Shown here one piece after another: positions 56,780 to 64,000 of a stretch of DNA of 64,000 nt (positions are counted from its first letter, which is position 1; every line of letters starts with the position of its first letter). This stretch comes from Immersiella caudata (lineage: Eukaryota > Ascomycota > Sordariomycetes > Sordariales > Lasiosphaeriaceae): the NCBI GenBank assembly GCA_030512335.1, contig JAULSU010000004.1:434001-498000 (forward strand), written 5' to 3'. Both the position numbers and the translations under genes were made by a program. The notes beneath the pieces were generated by a model that had not been told where the DNA came from, did no database searches, and worked only from the letters and a program-made list of their open reading frames with translations.

Positions 56780-58546
56780 GAATCAAATGCTGCATTTCAG
56801 TACTATACACGGCTCAATGGCTCTCCGTTTCGCCTGATCCGCATTCTCGAAACATCGTCGGTTTCCACGGGGGTCGAAGTTGAGGTAAAACAGCACAATC
56901 TCGACGAGGCCCCGCCATTCCACGCCTTGTCATACACCTGGGGATCTCCAGATGCCACGGATCCGCCCCTACGGGGAGGCTGATCTTCGAACTATCTGGG
57001 TCAACGGGAGTGAATTCCAAGTTCGGCCAAATCTGTTCAACGTCCTCATTCGACTCAAGGAACTGGGCCTCGCCGAGCACTACTGGGTTGACTTCATCTG
57101 TATCAACCAAAAGGATGTCGAAGAGCGCGATGCTCAAGTCTCGATTATGGACCGCATCTACCAAGCTGCGGGCCAGGTAGACATATGATTCGGAAACCAG
57201 AAGCCAGACATGAGACTGGAGAAGATTCGCAGCTTGTTCGAGAAAATATTAAGAGCTAGACCCAACTTAATCGAGCATCAATGTGGTGCCATACGTCTGA
57301 TGATCAATTCCGCCAGCGACTGTTCCGCCTTGGAATAATACGGCTTGCCTCCCATGTCCGAGGGGAACTGGGGGGACCTCGTTCGGTTTTTCCGAAAGTC
57401 ATGGTTCAATCGAATTTAGATCATCCAGGAAACCGCGCTCGCGAGAAGAACGACCGTGATCTATGGTTCTCAGAAATTCGAGTTGGACCAGATTGCGATG
57501 CGCTCCGATTTTCACATTTTAACTGGGCTCAGTTCTGCACTTAGCAAGAAAATATTGCATGGATTAAAATCCACCAATGGGGTCATCCGGTATTTTGGAT
57601 CAGAGACACGAAGTATCAACTTTGCTTGTGTTCTTACCGGCGGTTTCTTTTAGGACTCGTTTTGGCGACTCTTTGTTCAGCATGGTGTATCTGTCGGGCT
57701 ACACTTACAGTACGAGGAGTGCGGGTCACTTCCTTTTGTTTCTTGTAGTCCTGACCGACAGTTTTCAGTGTTCTGATCCCAGAGACAGGATCTTCGCACT
57801 GCTCTGTATCCTGAAAGCGACACCTGCGCTGAAAGGTGTGCCCGAAATCTCGATTCGGCCGGGCTACTCGACGGAAGACACAATCTCCAGCGTTTGCACA
57901 AGTACTGTAACCGCAATACGGGAAGGCTGCCAGCATCTTGGCCTGCTGACCGTGACCCTCAGGGGTGACAATCCTCATAATACGAGTGCGCAGGACGCTA
58001 AGTTTCGTCTTCCATCATGGGTCCCCGATTTTATTGCAGAGAGCCGCAATAATTCCCGGAGGGTATTCAACGCTACCAACACAAACGAATCCACAGTTTG
58101 GGATGCCTCTCACTATCGGCAGGCAGGGAAGATGGGGTTCCGCATGGACGGTCAGCGCCTGTATGTCAGAGCATAAACAATCGGGAAAAGTGCACAAACC
58201 AACTGGCCAAAGCCGGGGCGAGCTTCTTTGGCGGACCTCAATATTCGACATGACGGACGAGAGCCAACCCGCCCCATCCAGACTCGCCAGATCATCCACC
58301 GAGTGGTTGATCATAACCATCTGCATCACTTCCTCGTGGAATGGCAAACCCATTGACAACCTTACGTTCTTGGACGAGCTTGCCCGAACCGACGCAACTC
58401 ACACAATCCCCTCGCTGGAGGAAATCTGGCGGCACGCCAAGAAGATGGGTCTACTCCGGGATTCAAATGACGGATGGATGGACGAGATGAGAATATGGTA
58501 TGGAAGGATGCTTGCATACTATGACGTGAAAGTCTGGGAAGTGTGA
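56780..58546 (+). pseudogene. HET-domain (heterokaryon incompatibility) protein gene, inactivated
   Basis: HET motifs appear in order but in different frames. PFHALSYTWGSP (near 56,925) is followed by a frame change near 56,970. Then come YWVDFICINQKDVEERDAQVSIMDRIYQAAG (near 57,085-57,175, given in part) and three in-frame stops at 57186, 57336 and 57417. Two of these fall where Trp is expected (VDI*FG and NRI*IIQE). A second frame change near 57,640 leads to CSDPRDRIFALL, and a third near 58,180 to the C-terminal segment ending DVKVWEV at 58546. An intact protein would act in non-self recognition and cell death after hyphal fusion. At least three frame changes and several stops make this a relic. 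The start is not identifiable; the first family-like residues are FQYYTRLNGSPFRLI near 56,795. Confidence 0.85.
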
Positions 58547-60365
58547 AGCACCCAGACTGGAGTATGACGCCAGGGGGGGCAGTTAACAGTCGGCGGTCTA
58601 GGGGTCGCTGGATATGATGCGGCAATTCCAACTCCAGATTGTATCTCGAAGGGGTTGCGCAAGGAGAGGGGGTCACGGGAGCTTGCACTTTATGTTTGTG
58701 GGGACTATTTCTCGCTCGTGAGCGAACCGGCGGTCCACAAGACGATTGAGAAGTCTGGGGAAACCCACCAACCCCACGTGTAACAGTGAAGATTTCTCAC
58801 ACACTAGTCCGAGGCCTTCCGTGTTGGTGTTGAAAATAGGGGTAAGCCCTGGGTACCAGCCCAGGGTGTCGGTGATGTTGGCGGCAGTAAGCATGGTCCC
58901 CACGTGCTACACCGTTAGACAAAGGGCTTATGTTGAAAGTGCGGGGAAACGCCAAAGCTGACTCAGTGCGGATATTTGGTGTTGAATGCCCACCCATTGG
59001 ATATTCTCTGTTCGGCGCACGTTCGAGATTTGGTCGACATTTGTGAGACAAGTTACTCGAAGAGGAAGGTGACATACTACCGGAAAATTACATTGTCCGT
59101 CGACACTGATCCACGCCCCGAGCTATTAATCTGCCCCGAATGAGGTGGAACGCGCCCCACAAAGTGGTGGTACAAGCCCTGTGCGGTCTATGTGTGTCTA
59201 TGTGTGACAGCATTTGGTGGCGAGATCCTTGCTAGGTAGAACGGCATATGGACTCGGGGTAACAGCGTCCCACTCGGAGCAAGCACGGGTAAGATTTCCC
59301 TCTGCTTGGTCGGCAGCGCTCCCCCGCATCGCGGTTGCGAAGGGCGATCGTCTGCCGGATAGGGTCTATAGAGCCTGGGAAGCACCGGGGTCTATGTCCG
59401 CCAGCGGAGAGCGATGTCGTCCAGCGGCGCGATGGTCGAGACCCCTGAGACGTCGGTGGGGACCCAAGCCTGTCAGATGTGCTTGACAAAGGTAGCCTCA
59501 AACTCAATACTCGTTTAACGTAATTGTAGTGCAACTAGGCGACCGCTGTTCTCTTTCTTGGGAGCGCTGACCTACCCCGCGGGTTGCTATCCCCATCAGG
59601 CCAGTGCAATGGGATATGTGACGTTACCGTCACGACCCTCATCACAAACTGCGAGGGCGAAGTGGATGACGTCTGGGAAACATTTTATCTTGGCGTATGC
59701 CAAGCTGCGGGAGTGTCAATCAAGCATCCGCCAAGGCGCCTGGCAAGCCACCTTGGCGTTCGGTTGGGTCTTGGCGGCACTGTGGTGCGCCGCTGAATGG
59801 TCGATCCCCCATCGTGGCCAAGGCCAAGAACGCCGTGCCCAAGGGTCGCGAGAAGTGTTTTCGATGGCGACACGCTTAATTCCTCGCGTCCACGCCGTCA
59901 TCAAGCTTTTGAACCCCGGTGGGTTCGTACCTCGGCAGCCAAATTCAGAGCCACCAGAGCTTATTCATTCCCCCGCGCTTCCAAATCTCGACCAGGGCGC
60001 GATGCTTTGCCGGGATCGGAGGGGGAACGGTTGGTGGGCGGAGGGTGAAATCATCACCGCTTAGGGGCGGCAGTCGCAGCGATCAGCACCCGCATGCCCG
60101 CACCTTACCCTGTGCCCAATATAATGATATAAGACATAGACGGGCCGACCGGAGTGTGAGATTGGCGTCGCACCGCATTATCTCTCCTCGAGCCCCCGTG
60201 GTCTGAACGCCCGCGTCCACCGCCCCGCTTCTCCTTCAGCGTGACCAGAAAGTTCGCACACCGCTGGCCACATCTGTTGACGAACCCCGACGTCTAGCCT
60301 CCTCCCGGCTTCTCAACATCCCACCTCCTGTCTGCGGCAGCCACTTCAAACGGTATCCATCGGTC
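58547..60365. other. Intergenic region of about 1.8 kb
   Basis: No supported gene; frames around 59558-60064 lack motifs. The right end is the JEN1 promoter, with AT-rich TATAAT/TATAAG at about 60120-60133. Confidence 0.5.
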
Positions 60366-62035
60366 ATGGAGAGCACACGCAAACCAGCAGAGCCGGTCGC
60401 CAAAGGCGTCCTGGCGACAGCACGACAGGGATGGAGTGATCTCTTCACCTGGGAGCAGCGAATGGAGGTGACCAACGCCTTCGGTGAGAAAAGGACTGAG
60501 TGGGCACGACCAGTACCTCTCCGAAACCCCATCAGTTTGTTGGCGCAGTTATCCGGGCGGGACTGGTTGTTCTTCATTGTCGGCTTCTCTGCATGGACGG
60601 CCGATGCCTTCGACTTCCATGCCCTTTCCATCCAACAAGTCAAGCTGGCCGAGTACTACGGCACGACCAAGACTGCCATCTCGACTGCCATCACCCTCAC
60701 TCTCCTTCTGCGGTCCATCGGTGCAGCCATGTTCGGCTTTGCGGGTGACAAATGGGGCCGTAAATGGCCGATGGTCTTCAACATGATCGTCCTCGGGGTC
60801 CTCCAAATAGCCACCATCTACAGCACAACTTTCCAGCAGTTCTTGGGCGTGAGGGCTTTGTTCGGATTGTTCATGGGGGGAGTGTACGTCGTTTCCTCAA
60901 CCTGGACTGGACAAGCATGCTGACATGCCGCAGATACGGGAATGCAATTGCCATGGCTCTTGAGAACAGCCCCGTTGATGCTCGGGGACTGATGTCGGGG
61001 ATCCTCCAACAGGGGTACTCCGTCGGTTACGTATGTGCTGCCTGTGCTAATCTTGGCGTCGGCGGCGGGAAGGAGACGTGGAAGACCGTCTTCTGGGTTG
61101 CGGCTGGCGTGTCGATCGCTGTGGGTTTGATTCGCTGCCTTTTCCCAGAGTCGAGACAGTTCCTCGAGGCCAGACGGGAGGGAAAGAGGGCCAAGGCACC
61201 ATCAGCGTTCTGGAAGGAGACCAAGGTTATGCTCCGTCAGGAATGGAAGATGTGTGTGTATTGCACCATTTTGATGACGTGGTTCAACTGCAAGTGCTCT
61301 GCCCCCTGTCCCTTCGTCAGCATTTGCTAACCAGTCTGCAAAGACTACAGCCATACCTCTCAGGACAGCTACACCACCTTCATGATTCAGCAGAAGGAAC
61401 TAGCAAACGCTGGCGCCAGTCGGGCGAGCATCATCATGAAGGTTGGTGCGTGCGTCGGTGGTACCATTCTCGGCTATGTTTCGCAGTGGTTCGGTCGCCG
61501 GCGAACAATCGTGGTTGCGGCGCTGGTCAGTGGCTTCATCATACCGGCATGGATCCTGCCCGAGGGTGAGCAATCGCTGTCGGCCACAGGCTTCTTTATG
61601 CAGTTCTTCGTTCAGGGGGCGTGGGGTGTCATCCCGATCCATCTCAACGAACTATCGCCGCCAGCCTTCCGGTCGTCGTTCCCGGGCATCACGTATCAGC
61701 TCGGCAATATGATCTCGTCACCTTCAGCTCAGATTGTCAATGTCATTGCAGAGCAGACTTTCATCACCAGCAAGTCTGGCCAGAAAGTTGAAGCTTACGG
61801 GCCAGTGATGGGAATTGCAACAGCCATCATTGCGACGGGCATCGCTGTGACGACGGCGATGGGGCCGGAGAAGCGCGGTCGCGAGTTCGAGAAGGCGAGG
61901 CCGGCTGGTATGAACATTGGGCAGGAGGAAAAGCACGATTTGGAGTCGGTGAGGGTGCAGTCGTCCAGTGACAGCGGCAAAGGGGGCGTTCAGCAGCTGG
62001 AGGACAGCGCTGGGGGAAAGACCGAGAGAAAGTAA
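60366..62035 (+). CDS. JEN1: JEN1-type monocarboxylate/dicarboxylate:proton symporter (MFS)
   Basis: Exons 60366-60883, 60934-61289 and 61344-62035 encode 521 residues. JEN1 proteins import lactate, pyruvate or dicarboxylates with protons across the plasma membrane. The decisive evidence is the family signature NXX[S/T]HX[S/T]QDXXXT, met exactly by residues 291-303 (NYYSHTSQDSYTT). This is assembled only by removing the 54-nt second intron, which starts GCAAGT and ends AG: a GC-AG intron. Helix 1 is DWLFFIVGFSAWTADAFDFHAL, with GDKWGRKWPM as the MFS loop 2-3 motif and SQWFGRRRTIV as its repeat. The long soluble C terminus is Ser/Gln/Glu-rich, where glucose-triggered modification usually occurs. 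Lactate versus dicarboxylate preference cannot be read from sequence. Confidence 0.94.
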
Positions 62036-62538
62036 GCAGGGATTGGAAATCGGGAATCAGGAAAAGCGATTGTTTCTAGGTTGTTGTACGCGGGCTTTTT
62101 TCGGCGCAGGTCGGTTTCTGGGTTTGAATTGCAATGCGGGAGCCAAAAAGGAGTGCGCTTTCCCCGCGTCCGATCGGAGAAGTCGAAGAGGGCAGGCGCG
62201 ACCCTTGTCAAATGACAACTTGATTTTCGCCCTTGCTAGGAAGAAATACCATTCTGAACTCTGTGAATTCCCATGCCTCCTCCTCTCTGGTGGCTTTCGC
62301 GCATTTCGTATTATCGGCGCGGTTTCTTCGTCACACGGTGATGCCGAATGTTACGCAAACAAGGGCGACAGCGTCCAATCATCGTCCGCGGAGCAGAAGG
62401 AACGCACCCCAACCAGGGGCCAACGGCTGTGATAAAGTCTCACTGTCAGCAGCTAAAAACCCAAAACCGAGTTTCCCCCATTTCATCACCGCAGAAAGAC
62501 CGTCGGTACCTACCTCAATCCGCTCCGCAACACCCACC
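62036..62538. other. Gap between JEN1 and the DUF1304 gene
   Basis: About 500 bp with no supported gene; the open frame leading into the DUF1304 gene starts within it but its extra 5' residues look noncoding. Confidence 0.55.
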
Positions 62539-62901
62539 ATGGCTTTACTTTCTGCCATCGCCACAGGCTTGATCGCCATCCTCCACGTCTACATCATGAT
62601 CCTGGAAATGTTTCTCTGGACAAAGCCACGCGGCCGCAAAGCATTCGGTTTGACCGCCGATTTCGCCGAGAAGAGCAAAGCCCTCGCCCAAAATCAAGGC
62701 CTCTATAACGGATTTCTCGCCGCAGGTCTCCTGTGGGGACTGCTTCACCCCGATCCCGACTTCGCCATCCAAATTCGGCTGTTCTTCCTTGGCTGCATCG
62801 TCGTCGCTGGCGTGTTCGGTGCTGCGACTGCCAACTCCCGCATCTTGTTCGTCCAGGCTATTCCGGCAGCCCTTGCGACGCTCGCTGTACTTTTTGGCTA
62901 G
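62539..62901 (+). CDS. DUF1304 small integral membrane protein
   Basis: One exon of 120 residues from the ATG at 62539 (context CACCATGG). It has four predicted helices: 1-26 (LLSAIATGLIAILHVYIMIL), about 57-70, 76-96 and 98-119. Conserved-looking residues are HVYIMILEMFLW, GLTADFAEKSKALAQNQGLYNGFLAAGL and the closing LFVQAIPAALATL. The family (DUF1304) is widespread in bacteria and also occurs in fungi; no biochemical function is known. The absence of introns and the compact bacterial-like form are compatible with an old transfer but do not show it. Location could be plasma membrane or an internal membrane; there is no clear targeting sequence. Confidence 0.9.
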   Translation: MALLSAIATGLIAILHVYIMILEMFLWTKPRGRKAFGLTADFAEKSKALAQNQGLYNGFLAAGLLWGLLHPDPDFAIQIRLFFLGCIVVAGVFGAATANSRILFVQAIPAALATLAVLFG

Positions 62902-63259
62902 TGTCTGCGGGTCGTCGGTGATTGATACTGACGCGATGTTGTAAGACTGGCTCGAAAGGGGAAAGGGAGATGCCGACACTGGGTGGTGTCCACACTGGAC
63001 CCGCCATGGGAAGCACCGTCAAGCGCAGGAAGGAGTGCTTATGTTGGGATACAATGAAATCTTTCATTACTGTCGCAAGTTCAATATCTGGTTGTGCTTC
63101 TCGTTTTTTTGTCTGTATTCATTCGTCTCCTCCCGCGTGCAGAAAGCCAGATAAATCAGATCAAGGAGACATTCAAACCATTTTCCAACCCATTTCCAGC
63201 AACCCTATTTCCTGCTCGTCCATGACCACAGTCGGAACCACAAGCATGTAGTCCAACCC
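62902..63259. other. Convergent 3' regions
   Basis: About 360 bp between the DUF1304 stop and the stop of the edge gene on the other strand; no gene seen. Confidence 0.6.
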
Positions 63260-64000
63260 CTATTGAAACCCACCGTTTCCTCCAACATCATGCTGGCTTT
63301 GGTGACGGTACTGGCCACTCTGATACTGGCCGGCAGTTCCGACGGGCCAACCGGTGAATTCCAAACTTCGGGATGGATCATGAGCTTGGCCATACTGCGC
63401 AGCCAGTTCAGGGGCTTGAACCATGGTCGCCGGCGTTGTTTGATAAGCGGAATAAGTTTGTTGACCCATGGTGCCTATACCGAGCGAATCCGCCATCCCC
63501 ATGGGAAGTTGTTCGTCAGAGGTAGTCGGGGAAGTACTGGCACCCGGCTTTGGCATTAGAAGAGCGTTTGACTTTGGGAGTGTCTGTGAAGGACTCTTCC
63601 CCTTCTGTCGCCCAGCCTTGGTGGATGGCTCCCGCGTGTCAGCAATAGGAGTATTCTTCTCGCTGGATTTCAAGCGTTTCCCAGCGTATGCTTTTTCCCA
63701 TCCCTCCCGAGCCCAAGCGATGAACTCGCCACACTGCACTGCAGAGATGCCATAGGCTTGAGCGAACTGATCAAGTATTCGCTCCATTTCAGAAGGCTCG
63801 ACGACGAAATATGGCTCATAGTCTGTTCGATGTAGTTAGCAGACAGCCCTGGAGTCAAATCGCCCCTCCACCGAGGTTTGCCTGGGGACAACCACATACC
63901 GCCAGCCGGGATAGGTCCAGTCCAATCCGGGAAAAACTCGGACCAGAGTTTCACCCATGTGTCAATTTTACTGTGGCCCTTCCTGTCTCGAAGTTTCTCA
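63260..64000 (-). CDS. Partial gene at the right edge, tentative fungal C2H2-type regulator tail
   Basis: The 5' part lies beyond the window. The visible exons are 63900-64000 (open to the edge) and 63260-63822, joined over a 77-nt GTATGT...CAG intron that yields PIPAGDYEPYFVVEPSEM. The segment EKLRDRKGHSKIDTWVKLW followed by EFFPDWTGPIP resembles the region after the N-terminal zinc fingers of a large fungal protein family (a Leu/Phe-Phe-Pro-Asp block, then a Pro-rich turn). The remainder is Ser/Thr/Gln/Gly-rich, ending QHDVGGNGGFQ, low-complexity as in transcription-factor tails. That a gene runs off the edge is well supported by frame and splice signals; the family name is a guess. Confidence 0.65.

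Overview
The window is nuclear DNA of a filamentous ascomycete (Pezizomycotina; gene content and intron style fit Sordariomycetes best, but the species cannot be named). The evidence is short GT-AG introns of about 45-80 nt, often with a CTAAC/CTGAT-like branch site, moderately GC-rich coding DNA, and typical families: GH11, GH43 and GH5 glycoside hydrolases, a PTH11-like receptor, a HET-domain relic, URC4, a JEN1-type carboxylate carrier, and complex I with a mitochondrial transhydrogenase. I see no rRNA, tRNA, CRISPR array or intact transposon.

Layout. 0-7 kb is secretory: a GH43 enzyme, an 86-residue cysteine-rich secreted protein, a single-pass membrane protein with a cysteine-containing ectodomain, and a GH11 xylanase with two XlnR/Xyr1-type sites upstream. 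7.4-14.6 kb holds three mitochondrial inner-membrane genes: PGS1, NDUFA12 (seven exons, divergent from PGS1) and the proton-translocating transhydrogenase NNT. 16-31 kb is accessory: a membrane-anchored orphan, a bZIP regulator, a GH5 cellulase, a secreted 199-residue protein, a short-chain dehydrogenase with an in-frame TAG, a decayed M3 metallopeptidase and an aldo-keto reductase. URC4 (uracil catabolism) lies at 31.2-33.1 kb. About 5 kb without a gene follows.

38.1-51.1 kb is nuclear housekeeping: the H3K4 demethylase KDM5 (an inverted repeat sits in its second intron), the SLX1 nuclease subunit, the splicing factor SF3a60/Prp9, and the eIF4A3-like helicase FAL1, which shares a promoter region with SF3a60. 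51.7-62.9 kb carries a PTH11-like receptor, a Dal5-family transporter, a HET-domain pseudogene, a JEN1-type carboxylate transporter with a GC-AG intron, and a small DUF1304 membrane protein. A gene cut by the right edge closes the window.

Exon structures were built by hand from reading frame, splice sites and conserved protein motifs; every joined coding length given is a multiple of three. The most unusual signals are a switch from C-ending to G/T-ending codons along several accessory genes, the foldback in the KDM5 intron, the interrupted or decayed genes (SDR, M3 peptidase, HET), the bZIP lacking its invariant Asn, and the GH11 with a shortened thumb. I found no coherent, clearly new multi-gene system.
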